NCBI RefSeq assembly: GCF_024679095.1
Contig: NC_066535.1
Location: 2,357,307 to 2,421,306 of the forward strand
DNA length: 64,000 bases
Source of the DNA: Eriocheir sinensis
Lineage: Eukaryota; Arthropoda; Malacostraca; Decapoda; Varunidae
Direction of reading: 5' to 3'
Shown here in pieces: positions 47,452-62,927 of this stretch. Position numbers and translations under genes: made by a program. Within the stretch, counting starts at the first letter, position 1. The number at the start of each line of letters is the position of its first letter. The notes beneath the pieces are model-generated. The model was not told the DNA's origin, searched no databases, and was given only the letters and a program-made list of their open reading frames with translations.

Positions 47452-47877
47452 TTAGTTAGGTTAGGTTAGGTTAGGTTAGGTTAGGTTAGGTTAGGTTAGG
47501 TTAGGTTAGGTTAGGTTAGGTTAGTTTAGGTTAGGTTAGGTTAGGTTAGGTTAGGTTAGGTTAGTTTAGGTTAGGTTAGGTTAGGTTAGGTTAGGTTAGG
47601 TTAGGTTGGTTTGGGTTGGTTGGGTTAGGTTGGGTTGGGTTGGGTTGGGTTAGGTTGGTTTAGGTTGGGTTGGTTGGGTTAGGTTGGGTTGGGTAGGTTA
47701 GGGTAGGTTTGGTTTGGTTAGTTTCGGTTAGGTTGGGTTGGGTTGGGTTGGGTAGCTTAAGTTAGGTTAGGTTGGGTTGGTTAGTTTGGTTGGGTTGGTT
47801 AGTTTAGGTTAGTTTAGTTTAGTTTAGGTTAGTTTAGTTTAGTTTAGGTTAGGTTAGGTTAGGTTAGGTTAGGTTAA
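47452..47877 (+). repeat. interstitial telomeric repeat (TTAGG)n, 426 bp
   Basis: Perfect TTAGG units run from 47456 to about 47605 with two TTTAGG slips. Then come mixed TTGGG, TTGGT, TTTGG and TTTAG variants to about 47845, returning to perfect TTAGG before the end at 47877. TTAGG is the canonical arthropod telomere motif. Unique DNA and dispersed repeats on both sides show this block is internal in the assembly. Confidence 0.97.
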
Positions 47878-47904
47878 ACGTATTGGGCTCCTGTTGCAAC
47901 GATT

Positions 47905-48462
47905 TCCCAAGGCCACAGAGAAGATTTACCGGGTTTTCATTGGTGGACCTTCCGTTCATGGCGCAAAGGTCGTGTTAAACTATCAACAGGATCACAAACG
48001 GGAGAAGCAAGTAGCGGGCTTTTTTTGTTATTATTGTTTCCTTTTTGTGTGCCCTTGAGCTGTCTCCTTTGCTGTAAAAAAAAGTCCATGAAAGCCCAGC
48101 AACTACTACGAGAGGCTTTTCAAACAGGCAAACTGATGAGTCGATGCGTTGGAGAAGAAAGTTTTGAGCCTCACCGTGGAAAGAACCGCTCTGAGTCTGT
48201 CGCCTGATTTTTTTTAAGCGTCGTGTTAGTCTTCATCAGCAATTATGTGGCTGATTTCTCTTATTTTGACCCGTTTTTCATGGCGTGGTTAGTTGGTTTA
48301 TGGACTTTTTATATAACTTTTTACGACTGAGTTTGTAATATCTCGACTTAACTCTATGAAAATCCAACACATTTAGCTAACTCCGTCCCCCCCCCCCAAA
48401 AAAAAGCCAAACTAGCTTCAAAACTGTTAATAAAGACTAATGGGACTTTTAAAAATGCTGGG
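47905..48462 (+). repeat. composite dispersed repeat: family A-like ends, module M, module B and an inverted B piece
   Basis: In order: a family A-like left part (ACCGGGTTTTCATTGG, CCGTTCATGGCGCAAAG); module M 48000-48082 (AGTAGCGGGC, TGCCCTTGAGCTGTCTCC; compare 14888-14995 minus); and a family A-like right part (AGCAACTACTACGAGAGGC, TGATGAGTCGATG). Module B follows at 48203-48370 (compare 24262-24440). After a C-run and A-run, an inverted partial B piece lies at about 48428-48462 (TTAATAAAGACTAATGGGAC). It is a mosaic built from several repeat modules found elsewhere in this window. Confidence 0.65.
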
Positions 48463-48934
48463 GTGTATCTGTCTGTGCGTGTACCTATCGGCCGAAGGGT
48501 GTTGTGGTGCCGTGTTCTGCCGGTAGGGGGAGGGAGTGAGGGGCAGCAGATGGCGGTATAGCGGATTAGGTAGGAGTGAGCTGCCGAGCCCATTCAGATT
48601 TTTTTCTATATAGGTTTTGCAGGGGGGACTCGAGGACATGCACCGTTGCCAGATTGTCGTACTCAGACCATAGTATTTACCGGTTTCTGACGCCTAACTA
48701 TTGCCAAGAAACATCAGGAATTAACTGTTTTAACGATAAGTTTAAGTGAATCTCCTTATTGGGGTCCACGAAACAGTTTTTGGGTCGGAAGTCGGTAAAT
48801 ATAAGAGGCTGAGTAAGACAGTCTGGCATCTTTGGGGACAGGTACACCGGGTAAAGTAGGTGCCCGCTCAAAGGCATAGGTGATGTAAGAAGTGCCCAGG
48901 GTCTGTCTGTGCTTCCCATCTGTACTCTCTCCAG
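48463..48934. other. single-copy sequence
   Basis: Balanced composition. No gene was recognised on either strand. Confidence 0.5.
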
Positions 48935-49580
48935 TTGACGTTTGGTGATGGTGATGGACGAGGACCAAACCGGAGAGGCGTGTTTGGGGAGGTCGAAAGT
49001 AGAGTCGAGTCCCTGGAGTATGGGGTTCTGTTTTTTTGTTGTTGTTTGTTGCGGGCGCTAGATGGAGGTCCTTGCGTTCTGCTCGGCTGGCTGTGTTTAA
49101 GTGTACCTGTCAGTGCAAGGACGTAGCACTAAAGCTGGCGAGGATGAAAGTGGAGTAGAGTTCCCGGAGTGGTGTGTGCGTGTGTGTGGGTTTTGTTTAT
49201 CGAGGGCACTGGATGGAGGGCCCTGCATTTTCTTTGGCTGCCTGTGCGTTGGCGTCTGTTGATTCAAATATAAATCACTAGCACTGGGGAGGATGAAGGT
49301 GGAGTGGAGTCCCTGAAGCGATATGTACGCGAGTGTGAGTTTTTGCTTATTGAGGACACGAGATGAAGTTCCCCGTAGTATTCAGCTGGTCTGCCTGTGT
49401 GTTAGCGTAATTGTCGAGGCAAAGACATACCATTTTTAACACTGGGGAAGATGAAAGTGGAGTAGAGTCCCGGGAGCGGTGTATGTGTGTGTGTCTGTAA
49501 GGTTTGTGTTAATTGAGGGCACTAAATGGAGTTTCCAATAGTCTGTTTGTCTGCCTCATTGCTGCTGTGTCTGTCAATGC
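48935..49580 (+). repeat. 149-158-bp diverged tandem repeat, 4 units
   Basis: GAGGATGAAAGTGGAGTAGA or a variant occurs at 48989, 49140, 49289 and 49447. Each unit then has GAGTCCCKGGAG, a GTGTGTG patch, TTTGTTTATTGAGGGCAC, TAGATGGAG and CTGCCTGTG-GTTAGCGT in register. Confidence 0.85.
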
Positions 49581-50396
49581 AAGCAAGTATCATCATTAAC
49601 AAAAATAATAAGTGATAGTAATAATAACAGTAATAAGGCTGAACGTCCAACTTTTCCGACATTTTACTTACGAATTTGGTTATCCAACGCTATGATTTAT
49701 TTTCCTTCTTTCAGTTTGTCTTGCCTCGAAGCCGTTCCGGACGTATATATATATTCTTGCAACCCCTCAAGGTGCGTTAACGATTATAATCCCAACAAAT
49801 TTTCGAAATTTCATAAAAGTACAAAGAAAGATTAAACTCAAAATTCGGTCCCGTCAGACGGCCCACAAATCATTATCGTCTGATCCTCCTCCTCCCCCCC
49901 ACATAAGCTGATTTGACAGTCTAATTTGTGCCTTTTCTAATCCTACGTTGAATCTATTTTTCCTCCTCATATTTCTTCACGTTCTCCTCCACATCCTCCT
50001 CCTCCTTCTGCACTTTTCCATCTCCTCCGATCTCTTTATTCCTCCTCCTCCCCCAATCTTAATCCTGCGTTGGTACTATTTTTCCTCCTCTCATAACTTC
50101 CCTTCTTCCTCCACATCTTCATCCTCCCTCCACATTATTTTCCATCTCCTCTTATTCCTTTATTCCTCCTTCTCCTCCTCCTTTATTTCCTCCTTTCCCT
50201 CCTCTTCCTCCGCTTTCTCCTCCCCTTTCCGTACCCACCGTGTTTGTCTCGGAACTAACTGATGACTTCGAGGAAGGAGAAGAAAGGGAAGGAGGGGAGG
50301 AAGAAGGAGAGAGACGGAAAACGGGAGGGGAGGCAGGAGGGACGGGAGGAAGGGAGAGAAGGAAACGAGGGTAGAAGGCAGAAGGGAAAGGAAACA
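49581..50396. other. AT-rich then pyrimidine-rich and purine-rich sequence
   Basis: 49581-49890 is single-copy with AATAAT motifs. 49890-50235 is C/T-rich with a roughly 90-bp imperfect repeat of CCTCCTCCCCCAATCTTAAT-type sequence, and 50265-50396 is G/A-rich. No gene was recognised. Confidence 0.6.
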
Positions 50397-51066
50397 TGGA
50401 AACATGGAAATGCAGGCAACAGAAAGCCTATTGGCTCATTACGAGGTTGCCCGCTTTGGTGATTTAATCTGCTCGACAGCCACTCGGGGCTTGAGGGGCA
50501 GATGAAAGAATCTTGATATAGATGAGCAGATGAAAGCACCTCGATATTCAGTTTACTCCCGACGCAGCGAAATGACGGTCGATTCTATATTTGAAGGAGT
50601 TGATGGTATTCGCATTTACTACTTCTGAAGGAAGATTCTTCCAGTGGCGGATGACTCGGTTTGAGAAGAAACTCCTTCCAATGTCTGTGTTACATCGACT
50701 CGACTGAATGGGTAAACCGTTATTTCTAGTTCTTGAGTTGGTTTGCAGTTCAAAGAATTTGGAGTAGTCGACGTTATTGGATTTTTTCTGGTACTTAAAG
50801 ACTTGTATCATATCCCCTCGTTGGCGTCTTTTCTCCAATGTAAAGAGATTGAGTCGCTTGAGTCGTTACTCGTACGGTTGAGCTCATGAGGTTGGAATCA
50901 TTTTCGTGGCGCGTCGTTGAATCCTTTCCTGTAAATCAATGTCCTTTCTCTTATTAGGAGACCAGGACTGTACTGCATACTCGAGGTGCGGTCTTACCAT
51001 GGAATTATACAAGGATAGGATCCCGTCTGGCGTTTTACACTCGAAGTTCCTCGCTATGAACCCAGC
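50397..51066 (-). mobile_element. CR1-type retrotransposon, 3' fragment, third lineage, with readable ORF2 tail
   Basis: On the minus strand two readable blocks remain. The first (about 51060-50885) contains LYNSMVRPHLEYAVQSWSP, RKDID and IQRRATKMIP. The second (50838-50548) contains EKRRQRGDMIQVFKY, FFSNRVIRHWKNLPSEVV and INSFKYRIDRHF. These are the typical post-RT region and C-terminus of CR1-like ORF2. A frame change separates the blocks near 50860. The 3' end carries tandem ATGGAAAC-type octamers (50394-50412), as expected of CR1 tails. The RT core is missing through 5' truncation. It is collinear with 35321-35755. Confidence 0.9.
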
Positions 51067-51309
51067 AGGGAGGTAGGGAAAGGTAAGGGAGAGAAAGTGG
51101 AGGGGAGGGGGGGAGGGTGAGGAAGTGGAGGGAAAGAAGGGAGAGGAGACGGGGGTAGAAGGCAGAAGGGAAAAGAGGTATGGAAAGATAAGGGAGAGGA
51201 GGCGGAGGGGTGAGAGGGAGGGAAGGGAAGGAAACACAGCTCAAGATGATGATATTCAGAGGTCAGTAGGCCGTGAGTGAGGGTGCCCTTAACAACCTTA
51301 CCTTGGCCC
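51067..51309. other. purine-rich sequence
   Basis: G/A-rich to about 51235, then short unique sequence. No gene was recognised. Confidence 0.6.
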
Positions 51310-51810
51310 TCCTTCACTTCCCTTCCTCCTCCCCTATTTCCCTTCCTTTTCCTTCTTCCTTCCCCCCTTACTTTTCTCCCTTCCTCTTTCCCTCATGCCC
51401 TTCCTCCCTCTCTTATTCCCTTCTTCTTTTCCTCCTTCCATTCTTCCACCCCTCTCCTTTCTCTACCCATACTTCCCTCTACTTCCCTTCCCTTCCCTTT
51501 CCTTCTTCCTTCCCTCTTCCTTTTCTCCCTTCCTCTTTCCCTCATGCCCTTCCTCTCTCTCTTATTCCCTTCTTCTCTTCCTCCTTCCATTCTTCCACCC
51601 CTCTTTTTTCTCTACCCATACTTCCCTCTACTTCCCTTCCCTTCCCTTTCCTTCTTCCATCCCCCTTCCTTTTCTCCCTTCCTCTTTCCCTCATGCCCTT
51701 CCTCTCTCTCTTATTCCCTTCTTCTCTTCCTCCTTCCATTCTTCCACCCCTCTCCTTTCTCCACCCATGCCTCCCTCTACTTCCCTTCCCTTCCCTTCCT
51801 CCACCCTAAC
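51310..51810 (+). repeat. 149-bp tandem repeat, just over 3 units
   Basis: CTTTTCTCCCTTCCTCTTTC starts at 51371, 51520 and 51669, exactly 149 bp apart. The units share CCCTCATGCCCTTCCTC, TCTCTTATTCCCTTCTTC, CATTCTTCCACCCCTC and CTACCCATACTTCCCTC, and are over 90% alike by eye. Confidence 0.95.
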
Positions 51811-55361
<3,551 letters not shown>

Positions 55362-57292
55362 ATTTTATCAGAAAATAAAGAATGGGGAAACACATCTCAG
55401 GGGCCGGTACGTCGAACTATCTAGATTAGTTAAGAAAAACACCAGGATAGCAAAAAAGAACTATGAGATCAAAGTAGCAAATGAGGCGAAAAGTAATCCT
55501 AAGGGCTTCTTTCAGATGTATAGAACAAAAACACGGGAGAAAATTGGACCGCTGAAAACAAACACAGGGGAGCTAGTAGAAAATTACGAAAATATGAGCA
55601 CATTGTTGAACGACTACTTCCTTTCAGTATTCACACAGGAGGATCGAACGACTATACCGGAAAGAGTTCAGGTGTACGAGGGCGGGGATGGCGATAAATT
55701 GAGGGATATAATCATTACCAGGCAAGTAGTTCAGGATGAGATAGATAAGCTTAAGAAGAACAAGTCGCCAGGTCCTGACGGGATATTTCCGAGGGTATTA
55801 AAGGAGTTAGGTGATATAATCAGTGACCCACTAACCGACATCTTTAAGATGTCGGTAAATACTGGCTATGTGCCGAGCCTATGGAAAGTAGCTAATGTGA
55901 CGCCGATTTTTAAAAAGGGGGACAGGTCAGTTGCTTCAAACTATCGCCCAATTAGCTTAACATCGGTTATAGGGAAGATGCTGGAGTCCATAACAGCCAG
56001 GAACATTCGGGAGCATTTAGAGAAACATAGCTTAATTCACGACTCGCAGCATGGGTTCACAAAAGGTAGGTCATGCCTCACCAATCTCTTGTCCTTCTAC
56101 AATAAAGTATTTGAGGCGGTTGACAGAGATGAAAATTATGATGTAATCTATCTTGATTTTAGTAAAGCGTTTGACAAAGTTCCTCACCAACGACTGTTTG
56201 CTTAAATTACAGGCTCACGGAGTAGAGGGTAAAGTTTTGAACTGGGTCAAGGCGTGGCTTAGCAATAGGAAGCAAAGAGTGCAAATCAATGGTAAAAGAT
56301 CTGACTGGGGATGTGTTACGAGTGGGGTCCCCCAAGGTTCGGTATTAGGTCCACTTTTGTTTATTATTTATATCAATGACTTAGACACAGGAATTAGTAG
56401 TGATGTTAGTAAATTTGCAGATGATACCAAGATCGGTAGAGTAATTGAGTCGGATCAGGACGCTAGTGTTCTCCAAGGTGAACTCAACAGATTATATGAC
56501 TGGGCGGATAAATGGCAGATGGAGTTCAATGTAGGGAAGTGCAGTATTCTGAGTGTAGGTAGGAACAACCCCTCACATAACTATTGCTTAAATGACACTC
56601 TCATAAGTAGGTCTGGGTGCGAGAGGGATTTAAGGGTCTTAGTGAGCTCTGATCTCCGTCCAAGGGCACAATGCATTCAAGCTAGAAATCGAGCAAATAG
56701 GGTATTGGGATTTATTTAAAGAGCGTAAGCAACAGATGCGCCGAAGTCTTCCTCAAACTATATTTAGCATTAGTTAGACCTCATCTTGGTCACATTACTA
56801 TAGAATGGATATCATAATGTTAGAATCGGTGCAGAGGAGGATGACTAAGATGATTCAGGGGTTGAGAAACTTGCCATACGAGGAAAGACTCAAACAGTTA
56901 AACTTGCATTCTCTAGAAAGGCGAAGGGTGCGTGGAGACATGATCGAGGTTTATAAATGGATGAAGGGCTTTAATAAGGGAGACATTCATAAGGTTTTGT
57001 TGGTAAGAGAACCGGGTAGGACACGAAGTAACGGGTTTAAACTGGATAAATTCAGATTCAACAGGGACATAGGCAGAAATTGGTTTACTAACAGGGTGGT
57101 GGATGAGTGGAATAGGCTTAGCAGTCATGTGGTGAGTGCCAATACAATTGTCACATTCAAAAATAGACTAGATAAATTCATGGACAGCGATATTAGGTGG
57201 GGTTAGATACACGGGAGCTTAGGGTCAAAGGAGCTGCCTCGTACAGGCCTACCGGCCTCTTGCAGACTCCTGCGTTCTTATGTTCTTATGTT
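55362..57292 (+). mobile_element. CR1-type non-LTR retrotransposon, copy 2 (5'-truncated, 1.9 kb)
   Basis: The copy starts abruptly in pyrimidine-rich DNA just upstream of the reverse transcriptase region (no endonuclease). It runs through the RT and C-terminal coding sequence to a 3' UTR ending AGGCCTACCGGCCTCTTGCA, with the tandem octamer tail TCTTATGTTCTTATGTTC (57275-57292). The octamer tail and 5' truncation are hallmarks of CR1 integration. The flanking DNA on the right is a 118-bp pyrimidine-rich array. The same 3' terminal segment occurs in reverse at 58246-58315, proving a dispersed family. Confidence 0.93.
55375..57206 (+). pseudogene. reverse transcriptase of CR1 copy 2, with two frameshifts and a small deletion
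   Basis: The first segment (to the stop at 56203-56205) contains NPKGFFQMY, LNDYFLSVFTQED, KSPGPDGI, NVTPIFKKGDRS, NYRPISLTS, GFTKGRSCLTNL and YLDFSKAFDKVPHQRL. A frameshift near 56195 leads to the second segment (to 56719) with GVPQGSVLGPLLF, the catalytic FADD (56413-56424) and WADKWQMEF. A second break near 56715 and a deletion of about 25-30 bp near 56785, between VRPHL-like and WSHYYRM-like codons, precede the last segment. That segment (56805-57206) has VQRRMTKMI, YKWMKGF, WFTNRVVDEWNRL and a natural-looking stop. The active-site motifs are intact, so few changes separate it from an open frame. Confidence 0.92.
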
Positions 57293-57295
57293 CCT

Positions 57296-57690
57296 TACTT
57301 TCTCCTTTTCACCACTCTTCGATTATCCATTCTGTCTTCCCTTTACTCTCCTGCTTGCCTTTTCACCCTTCCCATCAATCTTGCCTTCACCTTTTCTTCA
57401 CTGTCTAACTTTTCCTTGTTCTCTCCTTCCCACTCTTCCATTATCCTTTCTGTCTTCCCTTTACTCTCCTGCTTGCCTTTTCACCCTTCCCATCAATCTT
57501 GCCTTCACCTTTTCTTCACTGTCTAACTTTTCCTTGTTCTCTCCTTCCCACTCTTCCATTATCCATTCTGTCTTCCCTTTACTCTCCTGCTTGCCTTTTC
57601 ACCCTTCCCATCAATCTTACCTTCACCTTTTCTTCACTGTCTAACTCTTCATTACTCTCTCCTTCCTACACTCCTTTCCTCTCTTCATTC
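57296..57690 (+). repeat. 118-bp tandem repeat, just over 3 units
   Basis: TCTGTCTTCCCTTTACTCTC starts at 57331, 57449 and 57567, exactly 118 bp apart, with CTTCCCATCAATCTTGCCTT and TTCTTCACTGTCTAAC in each. The array begins immediately after the CR1 tail. Confidence 0.95.
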
Positions 57691-57945
57691 AGTGTTCCCT
57701 TCCTCCTTCCTCTTCTTTCCTCTGCCTCACACTCCCCAACCCTCGCCCTCTTTTGATATTCATGTGTGGAGGGATGTTTTAAGATATTCCAGGAGCCTCC
57801 CCAAGGACATTCTATTATCTTTATATGCATAAAAATAACATTACTCTTTCTACTTACTTTTTGGGCGGTCCCTACATGGGTGATTAATGGATTAGCGAGG
57901 TTCTTTTTATGTCACGTTACGCCCCTTCGATGTAACGGGATTAGA

Positions 57946-57951
<6 letters not shown>
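57691..57951. other. single-copy sequence
   Basis: Short pyrimidine-rich then mixed sequence. No gene was recognised. Confidence 0.5.

Positions 57952-58017
<66 letters not shown>
57952..58017. repeat. (GA)n microsatellite
   Basis: About 66 bp of perfect GA repeat. Confidence 0.97.
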
Positions 58018-58019
<2 letters not shown>

Positions 58020-58245
58020 CATACACCTTCCAGTCTCTTTGAAATGTGTCCTTACCACCATTTCCTTTGTCTGATCACGCCAATGACCAGAAAATGCTCT
58101 GATTTTTTTTTTTCATTATTTCTTTTTTCTTGTGAGGAACAGTCCCAAACTTTTCCACATCTCGGTCTTTATTTTTACGTGTCTTTTTTTTTAATGTGTG
58201 TAAGTTTCGGGGGAGGAAGAAGTTTGGTATTGAAAGAACATATGA

Positions 58246-58315
58246 GAACATAAGATCATAAGAACGTAGGAGTCTGCAAGAGGCCGGTAGGCCTGTACAA
58301 GGCAGCTCCTTTGTT
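58246..58315 (-). mobile_element. CR1 3'-terminal remnant (about 70 bp)
   Basis: On the minus strand: AAGGAGCTGCCTTGTACAGG, CCTACCGGCCTCTTGCAGAC, TCCTACGTTCTTATG and further octamer-like units. It matches 57225-57292 of CR1 copy 2 with only a few differences. It is an extreme 5' truncation containing just the 3' tail. Confidence 0.9.
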
Positions 58316-58771
58316 GACATATTGTTATTGGGGGTTGAAGTGGTGAAGGGAGGGAGGGGTTGTTGAGATAAAGTTAAGGAAAGAAGGGACATGAAAGAGA
58401 ACGAGATGTAAGCTTGGTTTTGAAAGGACGAATTACATTTGGCTAAAGTGTTACAGTGTTAGTCTGGTGGTGGTGGTGGTGGTTGTGATGAGGAAATATA
58501 AGGAAAGAATGGGACTACAAGACTACGAAAGGCAAAGATGAAAGGGAAAAAAGGGAAAAAAGGGAGAATGATATTTGATCCCAGTATATAGTTGTGGTTA
58601 TGTTCTTAGCTGTAGTGGTGATCATATTAGGGGGTGGGGGTGGAGAAGGAAGATGAAGGGGAACACCACTTTCGTCACGTCATTCAGTCAAAAGATGATG
58701 CTGATAACGGGGAGGAGGGGGAAGAGGCTAATGATAATGGTGGTATTGACAGTGATATTACGAGTGCTGGT
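58316..58771. other. G/A-rich single-copy sequence
   Basis: A (GGT)n patch lies at 58465-58485. No gene was recognised. Confidence 0.5.
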
Positions 58772-59045
58772 GATAATGGTGATGGTGGAGGTGGTAGAGC
58801 TGATATGATAACGATTGCAGTGGTGGATGTGATGATTTGGTGGGGGTGGGGGTGGGGTGGTGATAGTGGTGATGGTGGAGGTGGTAGAGCTGATATGATA
58901 ACGATTGCAGTGGTGGATGTGATGATTTGGTGGGGGTGGGGGGTGGGGGTGGTGATAGTGGTGATGGTGGTGGTGGTAGTGGTGATGGTGGTGGTGGTTG
59001 GGGTGGTGGTAGTGGTGATGGTGGTGGTGGTGGTAGTGATAGTCT
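58772..59045 (+). repeat. 90-bp tandem duplication followed by (GGT)n-type triplets
   Basis: GATGGTGGAGGTGGTAGAGC occurs at 58781 and 58871, with the following ATGATAACGATTGCAGTGG and GATGATTTGGTGGGGG identical in both. GGTGGTAGTGATGGTGGTGG-type triplets run to 59045. Confidence 0.95.
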
Positions 59046-59179
59046 TCGTCGTCGTATTCAAAGTCGTTCTGGCAACCACTGAATTGAAAAACGATTTGTG
59101 GGAAAAGAACCATTGACAAAGTTAAATCATATGATAGACGAGCCTCCCTCTTGCTATTGTTGCTACGATAGTGTGGTCT

Positions 59180-59480
59180 TTTTGTGTCGGCTGCCCTCAT
59201 CCTCCTCCTCATCCTCCTCCTCCTCCTCCTCTTTCTCCTCCTCTTCCTCGTCCTCCTCGTACTCCTTCACCTCCTCTGCCTTCTGCTCCTTCAACTCCTC
59301 TATCTTCATCTCCTCTTCCTCTCTTTTCTCCTCCTCCTCCTTCATTTTCACCCGCATCTTTTTTTTCAGCTCATCATTTATCTCTAATCATCTTTCCTCT
59401 CTTCCTCTCCTCCTCCTCCTCTTCCATCTTCATCTCCTCCTCCTCGTTGCCCTTCACATTCTCCTCCCTCATCCTCATCA
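59180..59480 (+). repeat. (CTC)n/(CTT)n triplet-rich tract
   Basis: CCTCCTCCTCCTCCTC blocks with ATCTTCATCTCCTCCTC repeated at 59302 and 59425. The serine-rich and glutamate-rich frames are artefacts. Confidence 0.85.
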
Positions 59481-59531
59481 TCATCTGTTGAAATTTATGT
59501 CCGATATTTTATTCTTTAATTTTTCTCTCCC

Positions 59532-60480
<949 letters not shown>

Positions 60481-61580
60481 AGTCATTAAGCAAGGACGAG
60501 ACGGTGGCCGGAGCGAGGGAGGGAGGGAGGAAGCCGAAGGAGGAATATCTTGCCGCGAACTAACCTCCTCAGTATCGTTCTATTCATCACTGTAAGAAAG
60601 CTCATCAAAGGGACACTCAGCCTGGTGTTAGCGGCGAAATGAACTCCATTTCTCAAAGCCTGCAAGGGGGCGCTCTCTGTGCCTGGCGACGGCTTGGGTG
60701 AGGGAAGGGAGGAAGACGAAGGCATAAGATAAAGAAGCGGTAAGACGAGGAAAAAGAAGGAAGAGAAGCCTGAAGAAAAGTGCAAAAAGGAAAAGAAAAG
60801 AGGAGAAGGAATTAGACTCTTAAGGAAAGTGTGAAAAAAGGGGGATAGAGGAGAGGCGTGAGATGGTAAGAGATGAAAATGAGATGAAAGGAAAGTCGGG
60901 AAAAGAAAAAGACGAGACGAGAGGTTGAACAATGAGTGCAATAGAAAGGAAATGAAGAGATGTGGGAAAAAGAATAAGTGAATAAATGAAATAAAGTGAA
61001 TAAAGTGAAAAGGTGAGTAAACGAAGAAACGGAACTGTGTATATATTGAAATAACCAAAGTACAAAGAAAGGGAATGTGGAGAGGTGTGAGATGGTAAAA
61101 GAGGGAGAATGAGATGAAGAGAAAGCCCCGGGAAATGAAAGGACAAGACGATAAGAAAGGAAATGAAGGAGGAAAATGAGAGGGAAAGGTAATGAAGGGA
61201 GGGGAGTAAACGAAGAAACAGAAATGGACATAAATGGAAATAAAGAAGGTGCATAAAGAAACAGAATGTGGAGGAAGGTAAACTGTAAAAAAGAAAATTA
61301 AAGAAGAAAGGTAAGAGAAGGAGAGTGAGATGAAAATGATGTCCCTGGAAATGAAAGAGCGACGAGAGGTTGAACAGTAGTGAAATAAGAAGGAAATAAA
61401 GAAGGATGGGAGAGATAGAGGAAGAGAAAGGAAGATCAGGAGGAAGGATAATGAAGAGAGGAGAGTGAACGAAAAAAATAAGGAAGGATGAAGTGAAAAA
61501 AACAAGCAGGTGGACAGAATGAGAATATGGAGGAAAGGAAAGCGGGAAAAGAGAAGGGAGGATTATGGGGTATTGCAGGA
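60481..61580. repeat. purine-rich tract with a roughly 140-240-bp irregular repeat
   Basis: The + strand is G/A-rich for 1.1 kb. Related blocks such as GGAGAGGCGTGAGATGGTAA (60849), GGAGAGGTGTGAGATGGTAA (61079) and GGTAAGAGAAGGAGAGTGAG (61309), each followed by AAATGAGATGAAAG-like and AAGACGAGACGAGAGGTTGA-like sequence, show a diverged unit of about 230 bp. The 339-codon minus-strand frame is compositional. Confidence 0.7.
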
Positions 61581-62290
61581 GGTAAAAGTTAGCTAAATGT
61601 TTGTGAAAGGATTTGAAGTATAAAATATTAGTTGGAAAGTTTAGAGGAGTTTGTTGTGCTGTTCTGAAGGGTCGTCGTGCTTATTTTTCATCTGGTGTGT
61701 TCTGTGTGGCGAGAGGGTTTCATATATTCATACTGACGCTCGGTTTAGCTGCATGTATTTCCCAGTAATAACAAGGTACTATTTCCTGTTCCTATTTTTT
61801 GTATTTATTTGCTTATTTACGTACGGCATGAATATTTAGCTTCTTCGTTTTGCCTTTTCATTGGTTTAAAGAAATTTGTGTTCGTATGGCCTTAGAGAAA
61901 TAATCCCAGATCCAGCGTACCTCTCATCCTCCCTTCCCCTCTCCTTCCTATTGTTCTCATGTTCTTATGTGCTCTCCTTAACCGGGAAAACTGTGGTCTC
62001 ATATTTAAAGAGTTCATAATTATGTCTCGGTACCCTAATACCTTCTTGTCAGCATACAATAGTTAGTAAATATGTGTTTTTGTGTGCGTGGTTTTGCAGT
62101 AAATTCAAAATAATGTTCATAAGAATCAGAATTCTTATTGGCACTTGCTTGTCTTCATATGAGCACCGAAGCCACGCGCAGCTATAGCATGTGCCCCCAA
62201 CTTCACCGTAAAGCTCACACCCTCTCTTGGTGCGTGTGTGATGGGGACCCAAACAGTCCCGTGACCTCCCAAGGCTGAACGTACGCAAGG
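61581..62290. other. single-copy sequence
   Basis: AT-rich to about 62130, balanced after. A lone TTCTCATGTTCTTATG at 61954 resembles a CR1 octamer tail but has no element body beside it. No gene was recognised. Confidence 0.5.
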
Positions 62291-62652
62291 CTGTCGGTGG
62301 TGTGGCAGGCGAGGCTGCGGCGAGGAGAGGCGCGGAGCGGAGGGCGGGAGGACAGGCCCTGGACGGGCGGGGAGAGCAGAAGGAGCATGGGGAGGGAAGC
62401 TGAGAGGGGACGGGAGGGAGGCTGGGGAAAGCTGGAGAGGGTGAGAGAGGGGGCGGGAAGAGGATCTGGGGTTGGGAGGGAGCAGGCGTATGAAGGGAAA
62501 CGAGTGATGGACGAGGCAAGGACTAGTGGGGAGGGGAAGGAAGGAAAGCAAGGAGCAGGAGGTTGTGTGTGCCATGGACAGCCGGGGAGAGGGGGGGAGG
62601 AAGCAGGGCAGGTGGAGGCTATGAGGAAGAGGCAATGGAGGAAGGAGCTTAG

Positions 62653-62695
<43 letters not shown>

Positions 62696-62896
62696 GAGTG
62701 GGACAGGGAGAGAGAGGGCGTGGACTCATGAAGAGGAGGAGGGAGGGTGAGGGTTAGGAGAGGAGGGAAATGAAGGGTGTGGACCAAGAGACCGAGGGAG
62801 GAGGGCGGGCGCCGGTCCATGAGAGAGGGAGGGAGGGCGCCGGTTGCTGAGAGAAGGGAGAGGGAGAGAGAAAGCGTCGGTCGTGGAGGGGCGGAT

Positions 62897-62927
<31 letters not shown>

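Noticed and set aside
47452..47877. True chromosome end
   Set aside because: Unique and dispersed sequence continues for many kilobases on both sides, so the block is interstitial unless the assembly is wrong.
61950..61975. CR1 tail near 61954
   Set aside because: Only about 16 bp resemble the octamer tail and no element body is attached, so chance is likely.
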